Source of the DNA: an uncultured Clostridia bacterium
GTDB taxonomy: Bacteria > Bacillota > Clostridia > Christensenellales > UBA1242
Direction of reading: 5' to 3'
DNA length: 53,521 bases
NCBI GenBank assembly: GCA_947623775.1
Contig: CANQHL010000001.1
Span: 1 to 53,521 of the forward strand
The notes below the pieces were generated by a model. It saw only the letters and a list, made by a program, of their open reading frames with translations, made no database searches and was not told the origin of the DNA. The position numbers and the translations under genes were made by a program. Positions 39,115 through 48,603 of the stretch are shown here, piece by piece; positions within the stretch are counted from its first letter, which is position 1, and every line of letters begins with the position of its first letter.

Positions 39115-41169
39115 ATGCAAAAATCTGGTTGGGGAAGAAGATTTAAATTAGCACTTATATTCTGCATCATACTCGGAATAGTCGGGTTTGGAGTCGGCGT
39201 ATTGATCGGCTATCTCATGGGTAAGGATTTAAAGTCCGCTTTATACAGCACAGAAAGCCCTTATTCACTTGTTTGTGGTATAATTGGTGCGTTAGTAGGA
39301 CTTGGAATGGGATTATTTAGCCGAAGAAAAATCAATGCAAACTCAAATATCGGTGTTGATACAGAGGGAAAGGAATCGGATGTTGCTTTCGATTCAAAAT
39401 TTATTACGCCTGAAGAAATGAAAACCGATAAGGAACTTATTTACACAACATGGGGAAATTTGCCAAAATGTAACAAAACGGGATTTGTATTCAGAAACAA
39501 ACAGTCGGGCGGACACTTTGAAATTAATATGAAACCTGAAACGCACGCACTTGTTTTAGGTACAACTGGTACCGGTAAAACTCAGGTACTTGCAAACCCT
39601 ACAATAAGAATTCTTGCACACTCAGGCGAAAAGCCAAGCATTGTTATGACCGACCCTAAGGGTGAACTTTATGCCGACAATGCGGCAGTTTTGCAAGAAG
39701 AGGGTTATAAAATTATAGTTTTAAACTTGAATGATCCTTATGCGTCGTCCATGTGGAACCCAATGGAGATTGCATATAAAACATATGAAAGAGCAGGCAA
39801 CCTTGAAAAAGAGGTTAAAACATTTAATGATAAAACTCCAGATGAAGCCGGCTATGCAACATTCAAAGATGATGTTTTAATGGGACAAAAGTACGGCAAA
39901 ACTTGGTATGGTTTTGAGGGTAAAGCGTTTCCAACAAAAGAGATGTTACAACAAGAGTTGGAATCAAGACAAGTACAACTTGAGGACGAAGCAAAGAGTG
40001 ATATAAGAAACATTTCACTTTCACTTATTCCTGAGGATCCAAACAGTAAGGACCCAACATGGACAAATGGTTGCCGTGACTTCATTACAGGTATTATGTA
40101 TGCCATGATGGAAGATACAAGAGACCCAAGACTTGGAATGACTCTTGATAAGTTCAACTTCTTTAACCTTTACAAAATATGTATGAGAAGAGACCCTGCC
40201 GGTGATAGAGAAAGTGCATTAAAAACAGTCACAACCTACGCAGACGGAAGAGATAAGGTAAGAGGAAACGTATTCCAATTGATGAGTGGTGTTTGCCTTG
40301 CCGGTGGTGTAACTCAAAGATCATTCCTTTCAACACTTTCATCTTCAATAGGTAAAACACTTGGTGATGAAGGTATATTGTTCTTAACAAGCGGTACTGA
40401 TATTGACTTTACAAAGATACCAGAGCAGCCAACAGCATTCTTTATCAGAATTCCAGACCATAAAACAGAGAGACACCCACTTGGTGTACTATGTATAAGT
40501 CAATTATATAAAGTTCTCGTTGACGTTGCAAACAAAACAGTCAATCCAAAAACCGGTAAGGGTGGAACATTGAAGAGACCTGTTTACTTCATCTTGGATG
40601 AATTTGGTAACATGCCCGCTGTTCCAAACTTTGGTACAATGGTAACCGTATCGCGTTCAAGAAAGATATTCTTTGAAATAATCTTGCAATCATATAAGCA
40701 ACTTGATATTAAATATGGACCTGATGAAGCACAGAACATTCGTGGTAACTTCCAGATGGAAGTGTTCCTAGGTTCAGAGGACCCAACAACAATTCAAGCA
40801 TTCTCAGAGGCCTGCGGTGAAACAACGGTATTTAATGAAAATATTTCAAGATCAAGACAAACAAACAGAGATGTTGCATCAAGTGGTGAGCAAATTACGA
40901 TTGCAACGCAAAGAAACAGAAAGCCATTGCTTGATAAGCAGGAATTGCGTCAACTTCCGAGATGGACCGTCGTTGCAAAGATTTTCCGTAAGGCGATTAT
41001 GAAAGATATTATGACTCCATTCTATGAAACAAAATGTATGGAAAAGAAGTCTGCTCCGCCAATTGTTTCAATGTCAAAGAAACTTGATATAGACAAAATT
41101 TATTACGATATTGATAGAAGAAATCAAATTGTTATGGGTAAGCAAAAAAATCCATATGAGGAAGACTAA
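39115..41169 (+). CDS. VirD4/TraG-type coupling ATPase, orphan
   Basis: 684 residues. Two N-terminal membrane helices (about 10-36 and 55-72) precede a TraG/VirD4 ATPase: Walker A G-T-T-G-T-G-K-T near 149-156, M-T-D-P-K-G-E-L-Y near 180, and Walker B Y-F-I-L-D-E-F-G-N near 491-499. Coupling proteins deliver DNA-protein or protein substrates to type IV secretion channels. No relaxase, VirB4 or other conjugation gene lies nearby; the neighbours are housekeeping and sporulation genes. Its codons look strongly biased (GGT, AAC, TTC), as in ppdK, which suggests high expression. It may have a cellular rather than conjugative role. Confidence 0.88.
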   Translation: MQKSGWGRRFKLALIFCIILGIVGFGVGVLIGYLMGKDLKSALYSTESPYSLVCGIIGALVGLGMGLFSRRKINANSNIGVDTEGKESDVAFDSKFITPEEMKTDKELIYTTWGNLPKCNKTGFVFRNKQSGGHFEINMKPETHALVLGTTGTGKTQVLANPTIRILAHSGEKPSIVMTDPKGELYADNAAVLQEEGYKIIVLNLNDPYASSMWNPMEIAYKTYERAGNLEKEVKTFNDKTPDEAGYATFKDDVLMGQKYGKTWYGFEGKAFPTKEMLQQELESRQVQLEDEAKSDIRNISLSLIPEDPNSKDPTWTNGCRDFITGIMYAMMEDTRDPRLGMTLDKFNFFNLYKICMRRDPAGDRESALKTVTTYADGRDKVRGNVFQLMSGVCLAGGVTQRSFLSTLSSSIGKTLGDEGILFLTSGTDIDFTKIPEQPTAFFIRIPDHKTERHPLGVLCISQLYKVLVDVANKTVNPKTGKGGTLKRPVYFILDEFGNMPAVPNFGTMVTVSRSRKIFFEIILQSYKQLDIKYGPDEAQNIRGNFQMEVFLGSEDPTTIQAFSEACGETTVFNENISRSRQTNRDVASSGEQITIATQRNRKPLLDKQELRQLPRWTVVAKIFRKAIMKDIMTPFYETKCMEKKSAPPIVSMSKKLDIDKIYYDIDRRNQIVMGKQKNPYEED

Positions 41170-41205
41170 TTGAATTAAGATAAACAATTTAAAAATCTTT
41201 TAAAG

Positions 41206-41251
41206 AAAAAAGCATATTGAAATTGGACGATCCCAATCAATATGCTTTTTT
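41206..41251. terminator. Strong bidirectional terminator
   Basis: AAAAAAGCATATTGA (41206-41220) pairs with TCAATATGCTTTTTT (41237-41251), with an inner ATTGG/CCAAT stem. It serves the ATPase gene and the converging veg gene. Confidence 0.93.
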
Positions 41252-41480
41252 ATTCTTCCAAGAATATAACATTTCCACATAGTACATCATAATATGAAAA
41301 AGTTTGAATATTTTTTTCTTCTATTGCAACAGTAAAAACACTTGGATAAACATCTTTAATAATACCACTTAGAGTGTCGAATTTTTTTCGTCCACGATTG
41401 ACATTCATTTCAACCTCTCTTCCTTTCAAAGAAAGAATTTTTGTTTTGACTTGTTCAATACTAAGCCCTGCTTTTCTCAT
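41250..41480 (-). CDS. veg: Veg family protein
   Basis: 76 residues. L-K-G-R-E-V-E-M-N-V-N-R-G-R-K-K-F-D-T-L-S-G-I-I-K-D-V-Y-P-S-V-F-T-V matches Veg/DUF1021, a small protein that stimulates biofilm matrix expression in Bacillus and is widespread in Firmicutes. The Y-P-S-V-F-x-V and F-S-Y-Y-D-V-L motifs are the family signatures. AGGAGG precedes the ATG at 41480. It is divergent from the sipL-like gene, 109 bp away. Confidence 0.92.
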   Translation of the reverse strand: MRKAGLSIEQVKTKILSLKGREVEMNVNRGRKKFDTLSGIIKDVYPSVFTVAIEEKNIQTFSYYDVLCGNVIFLEE

Positions 41481-41589
41481 GGTGATTCCTCCTAAAAAAT
41501 TTTTGCCAACTTTTCAAAATTTTAAACATTTTAGTAATAAAATCAACTTACGCCTCGTAATATATCTCGTAAATGTATTTGGAGGTCGT

Positions 41590-43104
41590 ATGGCATTTGA
41601 AAAGGAAAAATTTAATGTGGCAAGAAAGGTTAATTTAAACAGAGGTGAATTAACCGTTGAGTGCAATCTTTCTGCGGGAAGCAGTGTGGCAAAGGTGCTA
41701 TCGTTGTCAGTTGAGGGCTATGTTTTAACAAGTGAAACGCTCAATGGAGCAATAAACTATTCGGGGGCGGTTGATTTAAAACTTGTTGTTTTTGGTGAAG
41801 ATGGAGAAATAAATTCAACATGCTCCACGTGTCCTTTCTCTTCAAAATTTGAGGGAAATGAAATTGAGAATGGGCAAGATGCTTTTATCAAAGTCAAGGT
41901 GATTGATTATAATGTGGAATCAATTGGCGGAGAAATGGTTAAAGTTGGAGTTATGCTTGAACAAAGCGGGTATATAATTACCAACAGAGAAGTTGCGTGC
42001 CTTGCTTGTCACGATGATGATGTCTGTATCAAACAAGAGGACATAGGTATAATAAAGTATCTTGGAAGTGCCAGCGAAGAGATAACAGTTGAAAGTGAAA
42101 TAAATTTAAGAGAAAATATTAAAAAAGTGCTTTTGACGGAAAGCCATGTTTTAGTTAGAAATGTGGACTGTGGAGTTGGTTTTGTGACGATAAGCGGTGA
42201 TGTTATTTCGAGAGTTTTGTATTTAAATGAAAACGATAAATTTGAAAGTGGATATATCAACGATACATTCAAACAAGAGGTTGAACTTGCACCATGCACC
42301 AGAGAATCATTTGTTGATGGAAATGCCTATGTTAAGCAAGAAAGTGTGGTCACTGAAATTGTGCAAGATGAAAAGGGTGGCAAGATTGTAGTGAAAGTTC
42401 CGGTGACATTATCTTCAACTGCGTTTGAGGAAAGCAAAATGCCGGTGATTCAAGATTTATACAGCACCAAAAATGAAATAAACGTTACAACTGAATCATT
42501 TAATATGTCCAAAATATCTCAAATAGATGTCGTTGAAGGAAAAATAGAAGGTTCATTGACATTGGAAGAAGAGCATCCTCGTGTTGATAAATTGCTCTTT
42601 AATGGTGGAAATAGTTTGACTATAACAAACAGCTATATAAAAGATGATGAAATTGTAATTGAGGGAATTGCAAAGACAAGTGCCGTTTATTTGAATGATG
42701 AAGATTCCTCATTGCATAGCGTACAACTTGATGTTCCATTTGTACTATCTGATAAATTCACAGAAGAGGAGGGCGGTGAACTTCATGTTGATGCAATTTT
42801 AGATGATGTAGATGTAGTTGTGAAAAAGGGAAGAGAGATATATTATGATGCAAAAGTTAAAGCGTGCGTTTACTACAGCCATGATGTAACGCAGGGAATA
42901 ATAAGTGATGCAAATGCGGCGGAGGAATTTGGCGTGAAGGACTATGCCATGGAAGTGATATTTGCACCTGCTGGAGAAGATTTGTGGACTGTTGCAAAGA
43001 ATGCAAAAGTGAAAGAAGAACAAATAGTTGCTCAAAATCCTGAAGTTGTTTTTCCGACAATTGAAGACACTCCACTTGTATTGTTTTATCAGCGTGTAGA
43101 ATAA
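41590..43104 (+). CDS. SPOCS/LysM spore protein (SipL-like)
   Basis: 504 residues. Repeated SPOCS (DUF3794) beta domains fill about 15-440, recognisable by V-E-C-N-L-S-A-G near 20, I-K-V-K-V-I-D-Y-N near 100 and K-V-P-V-T-L-S-S near 275. A LysM-like C-terminus (E-D-L-W-T-V-A-K-N, with A-Q-N-P-E near 485) follows. This is the layout of SipL, the clostridial partner of the coat ATPase SpoIVA at the forespore surface. ATG 41590 is preceded by GGAGG at 41581-41585; the upstream extension of the frame runs through the veg gene and is not coding. It is followed by spoIIR and sleB-ypeB. Confidence 0.85.
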   Translation: MAFEKEKFNVARKVNLNRGELTVECNLSAGSSVAKVLSLSVEGYVLTSETLNGAINYSGAVDLKLVVFGEDGEINSTCSTCPFSSKFEGNEIENGQDAFIKVKVIDYNVESIGGEMVKVGVMLEQSGYIITNREVACLACHDDDVCIKQEDIGIIKYLGSASEEITVESEINLRENIKKVLLTESHVLVRNVDCGVGFVTISGDVISRVLYLNENDKFESGYINDTFKQEVELAPCTRESFVDGNAYVKQESVVTEIVQDEKGGKIVVKVPVTLSSTAFEESKMPVIQDLYSTKNEINVTTESFNMSKISQIDVVEGKIEGSLTLEEEHPRVDKLLFNGGNSLTITNSYIKDDEIVIEGIAKTSAVYLNDEDSSLHSVQLDVPFVLSDKFTEEEGGELHVDAILDDVDVVVKKGREIYYDAKVKACVYYSHDVTQGIISDANAAEEFGVKDYAMEVIFAPAGEDLWTVAKNAKVKEEQIVAQNPEVVFPTIEDTPLVLFYQRVE

Positions 43105-43121
43105 TTTAATTTAAAATCGTC

Positions 43122-43147
43122 AAAATAGGCAAAAAATGCCTATTTTT
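43122..43147 (+). terminator. Terminator after the SipL-like gene
   Basis: AAAATAGGCA (43122-43131) pairs with TGCCTATTTT (43137-43146), followed by T. Confidence 0.85.
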
Positions 43148-43204
43148 TGTTGTTTTTTCACAAAAATGATGGCAATAATATTTTCACAAGAAAAAGGAGC
43201 AGTT

Positions 43205-43729
43205 ATGAAATACGTTTTGGCGGTTTGCTGTACGGTGGGGCTTGCACTTATATTTATATTTTGTCCAATTAAAAATATCGGCACTCCCGAACCTGAATAT
43301 TTGAGAATACATATTCGGGCAAATTCTAATTTAAGTGAGGATCAACGTGTGAAATATAAGGTAAAAAATGCAGTTGTTGATGCACTTATTCCTATTTTGT
43401 CAAATATCGAAACTTTTGATGAGGCAAAAAGTGTTATGAGGCAAAATTTTGATTTGATTGAAAAGGTGGCAAATGAAGTTTTATTAAATGAGGGATTTTC
43501 CTATAAATGTGCGGCAAGCATAGACAATGAGTATTTTCCCGCACGTGCATATGATAACATCACGCTTGATGCCGGCTATTATGATGCACTAATTTTAAGA
43601 TTAGGAAATGGCGAGGGTGACAATTGGTGGTGCCTGGTTTTTCCGGCATTTTGTTTTACAAATTCGCAAAATTCCGACAATATTGTATATATTTCTAAGA
43701 TTTGGGAGATAATTAAAAGTGTAATCTAG
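43205..43729 (+). CDS. spoIIR: Stage II sporulation protein R
   Basis: 174 residues. One N-terminal membrane segment or signal, then E-Y-L-R-I-H-I-R-A-N-S-N-x-x-x-D-Q-x-V-K-Y-K-V, the hallmark of SpoIIR. The forespore secretes it to trigger SpoIIGA, which activates sigma-E in the mother cell. ATG 43205 follows AAGGAG at 43194-43199. It is 9 bases upstream of sleB. Confidence 0.93.
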   Translation: MKYVLAVCCTVGLALIFIFCPIKNIGTPEPEYLRIHIRANSNLSEDQRVKYKVKNAVVDALIPILSNIETFDEAKSVMRQNFDLIEKVANEVLLNEGFSYKCAASIDNEYFPARAYDNITLDAGYYDALILRLGNGEGDNWWCLVFPAFCFTNSQNSDNIVYISKIWEIIKSVI

Positions 43730-43738
43730 GAGGAATTT

Positions 43739-44425
43739 ATGAAAAAAAGACTTTTAATTGTCGTCGTGCTTTTCTTTGTTTTTGCTTTTTCCTTGACCGG
43801 AGTTGGCTATGCAATGAAAGGGGATGCAATTGACTCTCAAAATGAAATACAAAGTGTTGAAACGCTCACCACAGCGGAAAATAAAACTGTGCAGACCAAA
43901 TTGAAACGTTGGGGGTATTACACAGGTTCAATTGACGGGATATATGGGCCAAAAACTAAAGAGGCGGTAAAATATTTTCAAAGAAAAAACGGACTTACGG
44001 CAGATGGCATTGTTGGACCTAAAACCGCAGCAGCACTCGGAATGACAATATCTTCTAGCAAATCAACGCAATCTTCAAACGACTTATATCTTCTTGCAAA
44101 ATGTGTCTATGCTGAATCCAGAGGAGAGCCTTATACAGGGCAAGTAGCAGTTGCAGCCGTAATATTAAACAGAGTTAAAAGCCCATCTTTTCCAAATACG
44201 ATTTCAGGGGTAATATATCAACCATATGCCTTTACAGCGGTTAATGATGGACAAATAAACCTCACACCAAACAGTACGGCATATAAGGCTGCACAAGATG
44301 CACTCAATGGCTGGGATCCTACATATGGTTGCTTGTATTATTACAATCCTGCCACAGCAACCAGTTCATGGATTTGGTCACGAAAAACAGTGGTTACAAT
44401 AGGAAAGCATGTATTTGCTATGTAA
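43739..44425 (+). CDS. sleB: Spore cortex-lytic enzyme SleB
   Basis: 228 residues. A signal peptide (about 1-26) precedes a peptidoglycan-binding domain (V-Q-T-K-L-K-R-W-G-Y-Y-T-G-S-I-D-G-I-Y-G near 50-70). The hydrolase_2 domain is marked by L-A-K-C-V-Y-A-E-S-R-G-E-P-Y near 120, with Glu in A-E-S-R as the catalytic residue. It cleaves cortex peptidoglycan in germination as a lytic transglycosylase. AGGAGG precedes ATG 43739. It forms an operon with ypeB, its stability partner. Confidence 0.96.
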   Translation: MKKRLLIVVVLFFVFAFSLTGVGYAMKGDAIDSQNEIQSVETLTTAENKTVQTKLKRWGYYTGSIDGIYGPKTKEAVKYFQRKNGLTADGIVGPKTAAALGMTISSSKSTQSSNDLYLLAKCVYAESRGEPYTGQVAVAAVILNRVKSPSFPNTISGVIYQPYAFTAVNDGQINLTPNSTAYKAAQDALNGWDPTYGCLYYYNPATATSSWIWSRKTVVTIGKHVFAM

Positions 44426-44437
44426 AAGGAGATAAAA

Positions 44438-45823
44438 ATGAAAAATAAAGAGAATGAAAAAGAAAGCGTGCTTGCCGATGATAGAAAGAGAAAGAAGAAA
44501 AGGGGTGCGGTAATTGGACTTGCTATAACAACGGGGATTTTAGGCCTTACAACCATGGGTTTTACGATTGGTTTCGGTATTGCACAGAGCAATGCTATGC
44601 GCTATAAAAACGACCTTGTAAATATTTATAATGAGAATTTCTACAATCTTTTAGATAGTGTAAATAACCTTGAAAACAAACTTTCAAAAACACTAAGTTC
44701 AAATGGCACTTATCAAAGAAAAATGTTGCTTGAAGCATCTAAAAACGCAGGGGAAGCAGAAGTGTCGGTGTCTCAACTTCCATTGTCGCAATCTGATATT
44801 CAAGATATGATTAAATTTGTAAATCAAATATCAGGCTATACTTCAACGCTTGCTAATGAATTGATTGATAAATCCACTCTTTCAGAAGAAGATATATCCA
44901 CACTGCAGGATATACATGAAAGCGTTTTGCAATTAAAAAATCAACTGAATGAATTTGAAAGAAAAATGGAAAAGGGATATTCTATAATTGATAACATAGA
45001 TATTGATGTAACAAACAATGGTTTTTCTCAGATGATAACATTGTCAAAAAGCAATGCAATAGAATATCCGACAATGATATATGATGGACCTTTTTCAGAT
45101 AGTGTAACAAATAGCGAAGTTAAGGGGTTGAAAGGCGAGAGCGTATCAAAAAGCAAAGCGGAAGAGATAGTTGAAAAGCAGTTTAAGAACACTGCGGAAA
45201 TAAAATTTGAGGGAGAGACAAAAGGTAGATTTGAAACATATAATTTTAGAATAAAAAATTCTGATGGTGAAATGCTGTATATACAGGTTTCAAAAATTGG
45301 TGGAAATATTTTGACGATAAGCGGTGCAGGCAAAGATGGCGATGCAGCAATAGATATGGATGCCGCCAAAGATATTGCAATTCATTTTGCCGAAGAAAAT
45401 GGAATTGAAAATGCACAGGTTGTGTGGTCCGACCAAATAAAAAATGATGTTTATTTAAACATAGCACCAATGCAAAATGGGATTGTTTTATATCCAGACC
45501 TCGTAAAGGTGAAAGTTGACTTAACAAATGGAATGATTGTGGGATATGACGCTACAACATATTTTACAAATCACGTTGCAAGAAATTTATCAAAAGGAAT
45601 TTTGCGTGAGAGTGATGCACGGGGTAAAGTGCCATCAAATTTTGAAATTGCACAAAGCAGACTTGTGTTAAGTCCACTTGAATACAACCGAGAAGTGGTA
45701 TGTTACGAAGTTGAAACTGATTATAAAAATGAGACATATTTCTTCTATTTCAACGCATCAAATGGCGAGTTGGAAAACGTTTTAAAAGTAATAAAGACCG
45801 ACAATGGAAACTTATTGATGTAA
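44438..45823 (+). CDS. ypeB: Germination protein YpeB
   Basis: 461 residues. A basic cytosolic start, one membrane segment (about 24-48), a helical N-terminal domain, then PepSY-like beta units (Q-V-S-K-I-G-G-N-I-L-T-I-S-G near 280 and F-Y-F-N-A-S-N-G-E-L near 438). YpeB keeps SleB in the dormant spore and inhibits it until germination. It sits 12 bases after sleB, the conserved arrangement. AAAAGGAG precedes the start. Confidence 0.93.
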   Translation: MKNKENEKESVLADDRKRKKKRGAVIGLAITTGILGLTTMGFTIGFGIAQSNAMRYKNDLVNIYNENFYNLLDSVNNLENKLSKTLSSNGTYQRKMLLEASKNAGEAEVSVSQLPLSQSDIQDMIKFVNQISGYTSTLANELIDKSTLSEEDISTLQDIHESVLQLKNQLNEFERKMEKGYSIIDNIDIDVTNNGFSQMITLSKSNAIEYPTMIYDGPFSDSVTNSEVKGLKGESVSKSKAEEIVEKQFKNTAEIKFEGETKGRFETYNFRIKNSDGEMLYIQVSKIGGNILTISGAGKDGDAAIDMDAAKDIAIHFAEENGIENAQVVWSDQIKNDVYLNIAPMQNGIVLYPDLVKVKVDLTNGMIVGYDATTYFTNHVARNLSKGILRESDARGKVPSNFEIAQSRLVLSPLEYNREVVCYEVETDYKNETYFFYFNASNGELENVLKVIKTDNGNLLM

Positions 45824-45852
45824 AAAAATTGTTTACCGAAAACTTATGGCAG

Positions 45853-45881
45853 AAAAAGACATTTTATAAATGTCTTTTTTT
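45853..45881 (+). terminator. sleB-ypeB terminator
   Basis: AAAAAGACATTT, TATA loop, AATGTCTTTTTT: a perfect stem before the priA operon. Confidence 0.92.
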
Positions 45882-45941
45882 ATAATTGAAAATCAATTGT
45901 TTAAAAATTAAAAATATGTTATAATACTTTGCGGAGAATTT

Positions 45942-48113
45942 ATGTTTGCAGAAATTATAATCGACCAAGATGCAAAAGCACTTGATAAAGTGTTTGAATA
46001 CATTGTTCCAGATGATATGGAATTGCAGGTTGGCATGCGTGTTAAAGTGCCATTTGGGAAAAGGCAATTGCAAGGGTTTGTTGTGAAAATTAAAGATAAT
46101 TGTGATTATAACAGTGAAAAATTGAAGAAAATTTGCGAAAAAATCGAAGATTTTGCAGTTGTTAAACCAGAAATGCTTGAAATAATGAAATTTATGGCTA
46201 AAAAATTTCATTTGAAATTAGCGTCAATTTTAAGACTTTTTTTGCCTGCAGAAATGCGAGAGGGCAAGGTGAGTGAGTTGATTGAAACTTATTATCATCT
46301 ATGTGAAAATGTTGATTATTCAATATCAAAATCGGCAAAAAATCAACTTGCTATAATAGAAGAATTAAAAAATGGAGATAAATCATCATCTTATCTTGGT
46401 GAAAAATATGGTTATTCTACATTAAAAACACTTGTTTTAAAAGGATACATTGAAAAAAAGAAAAGAGAAGTGAAAAGAAAACCTTTTGTTATCACTCAAA
46501 ATGATAAGAGGGTGACATTAAATGATGGGCAAATCAATGCTCTTAATTGTATAAAGGAAAACAAAACTTATCTTTTGCATGGTGTTACGGGAAGCGGAAA
46601 GACTGAGATTTATATGCACCTTATTGAGGACGCTTTGCAAAAAGGGAAAAATGCAATTATGTTGGTCCCTGAAATTTCTCTTACCCCTCAGATTATGTCA
46701 AATTTTAAAGGGCGTTTCGGAGATAATGTGGCATTGCTTCATAGTGGTTTATCCGCTGGTGAACGCTTTGATGAATGGAAAAGGTTGTTTACAGGTGAAG
46801 CAAGAATCGCAATCGGGGCACGCTCTGCGATATTTGCTCCACTTGAAAATCTTGGTGTTATCATAATTGATGAGGAACATGAGGGAAGTTATATTTCAGA
46901 GTCAAATCCAAGATATAACACTCATAGTGTAGCGGAATTTAGAGCAAGATATAATTCTTGTCCTTTGCTTTTAGGTTCAGCAACACCATCAATAGAAAGT
47001 TATCAAAAGGCAAAAGAAGGAATTTATCAACTAATAGAATTGCCTGTGCGTGCAAATGGAAAGGAAATGCCACCTGTACAAATTGTGGATATGATGGAAG
47101 AATTAAGGCGTGGAAATTCCTCAATATTTTCAAATCAACTCCTTGCAGACCTAGCAAATGTTATAAACGATAAAAAACAAGCAATGATTTTCATGAACAG
47201 AAGAGGATATTCATCTTTTATGAGGTGTCGAGAATGTGGCTATGTGGCAAAATGTAGTGATTGCGATGTAAGTCTAGTTTATCATAAAGAGGACAACCGA
47301 TTGAAATGTCACTATTGCGGCAAGCAATTTAAGGTGTTGACAAGATGTCCAAATTGCCAAAGTGAAAATATTAAATATGGAGCAGTTGGCACCGAACAAA
47401 TAGTTCACAAATTGAATGAGATATTCCCGGACGTAAAGATTTTGCGAATGGATAACGACACAACTTCAACGAAAAATGCACATCAGAAGATATTGGACGA
47501 ATTTAGAAGAACAAAACCTTGTATTTTGGTTGGAACTCAAATGATTGCGAAAGGGCATGATTTTGAAGATGTAGTCTTGGTTGGAATTGTAGATGGAGAC
47601 CAGGGATTATATCAAACTGATTATCGAAGCACCGAACGGACTTTTCAGTTGATAACGCAGGTTGCAGGCAGGGCAGGAAGAAGTGAAAATGCGGGAAAAG
47701 TTGTTCTTCAAACTTACAGCCCAAGACACTACGTATATAAATTTGCGTCAAATTATGATTATAAAGGATTCTTCAGAAAAGAGATTAATATAAGGCAAAC
47801 GGCAGAATTTCCGCCTTTTACACGTCTTTTGAGGATACTTTTCAGTGATTTTGATGAAAATCATGTGCGAGAATTGTTAAAAGTGTGCTATACTGAGATT
47901 GTAAAATTGAAAGATAAGTATGGTGATCAAATCATTTATCTTGATGCGATGAAGTCCCCGATAAAAAGAGTGCAGGATAAATATCGTTATCAGATTATGA
48001 TGCGATTAAAACTTGAAAAAGCAGACGAGATAGAGGAAGAGTGTTTCAACATAGTCAATTCGGCGGCAAAAACATCTGTATTTTTTGAAGTTAATCCGCA
48101 AAACTTGTCTTAA
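45942..48113 (+). CDS. priA: Primosomal protein N' (replication restart helicase PriA)
   Basis: 723 residues. The 3' DNA-binding domain starts the protein (I-I-D-Q-D-A-K-A-L-D-K-V-F-E-Y). The helicase core has Walker A G-V-T-G-S-G-K-T near 214 and D-E-E-H near 310. The zinc-binding insert has eight cysteines (C-R-E-C-G, C-S-D-C, C-H-Y-C, C-P-N-C; about 429-475). It reloads the replisome at stalled forks. First gene of the conserved priA-def-fmt-rlmN-rsgA-rpe operon, with a TATAAT just upstream near 45919 and a GCGGAG ribosome binding site. Confidence 0.97.
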   Translation: MFAEIIIDQDAKALDKVFEYIVPDDMELQVGMRVKVPFGKRQLQGFVVKIKDNCDYNSEKLKKICEKIEDFAVVKPEMLEIMKFMAKKFHLKLASILRLFLPAEMREGKVSELIETYYHLCENVDYSISKSAKNQLAIIEELKNGDKSSSYLGEKYGYSTLKTLVLKGYIEKKKREVKRKPFVITQNDKRVTLNDGQINALNCIKENKTYLLHGVTGSGKTEIYMHLIEDALQKGKNAIMLVPEISLTPQIMSNFKGRFGDNVALLHSGLSAGERFDEWKRLFTGEARIAIGARSAIFAPLENLGVIIIDEEHEGSYISESNPRYNTHSVAEFRARYNSCPLLLGSATPSIESYQKAKEGIYQLIELPVRANGKEMPPVQIVDMMEELRRGNSSIFSNQLLADLANVINDKKQAMIFMNRRGYSSFMRCRECGYVAKCSDCDVSLVYHKEDNRLKCHYCGKQFKVLTRCPNCQSENIKYGAVGTEQIVHKLNEIFPDVKILRMDNDTTSTKNAHQKILDEFRRTKPCILVGTQMIAKGHDFEDVVLVGIVDGDQGLYQTDYRSTERTFQLITQVAGRAGRSENAGKVVLQTYSPRHYVYKFASNYDYKGFFRKEINIRQTAEFPPFTRLLRILFSDFDENHVRELLKVCYTEIVKLKDKYGDQIIYLDAMKSPIKRVQDKYRYQIMMRLKLEKADEIEEECFNIVNSAAKTSVFFEVNPQNLS

Positions 48114-48125
48114 AAGGAGAAATAT

Positions 48126-48596
48126 ATGGCTATAAGAAAAATTGTTAAATTAGGTGAGGAAAGTTTAAGAAAAAAATCAAAACCCGTAGTTGATTTTGAC
48201 AAATCTTTATGGGAATTGCTTGACGATATGAAAGAAACAATGTACGCATTTAATGGCATGGGACTTGCCGCACCTCAAGTTGGGGTGTTAAGACGCGTGG
48301 TTGTTGTTGATGTAAACAATGCGTTTATCGAACTTGTAAATCCTGAAATTGTAAAGACAAAAGGTGAAGATGTGGAAGAAGAGGGTTGCCTTTCTGTGGA
48401 AAATTTCCGTGGAAGAGTTGTACGCCCGATGAAAATCACCGTCAATGCCTTTGATAGATATGGTTATCCATTCACATTGACGGGTGAAAAATGGCTTGCA
48501 AGGTGTATTTGCCATGAAGTTGACCACCTTGATGGGATAGTTTTTGTAGATAAAAGTTTAGATAAAGAAAAATATTTAAAAAAACATAGTTTATAG
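48126..48596 (+). CDS. def: Peptide deformylase
   Basis: 156 residues. The three motifs are complete: G-M-G-L-A-A-P-Q-V-G near 45, E-G-C-L-S near 87 and H-E-V-D-H near 132. Cys and the two His bind the metal and Glu is replaced by the Val-Asp variant seen in some bacteria. It removes formyl from nascent N-termini. AAAGGAG precedes ATG 48126, 12 bases after priA. It works with the next gene, fmt. Confidence 0.97.
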   Translation: MAIRKIVKLGEESLRKKSKPVVDFDKSLWELLDDMKETMYAFNGMGLAAPQVGVLRRVVVVDVNNAFIELVNPEIVKTKGEDVEEEGCLSVENFRGRVVRPMKITVNAFDRYGYPFTLTGEKWLARCICHEVDHLDGIVFVDKSLDKEKYLKKHSL

Positions 48597-48603
48597 GTGA
48601 AAA

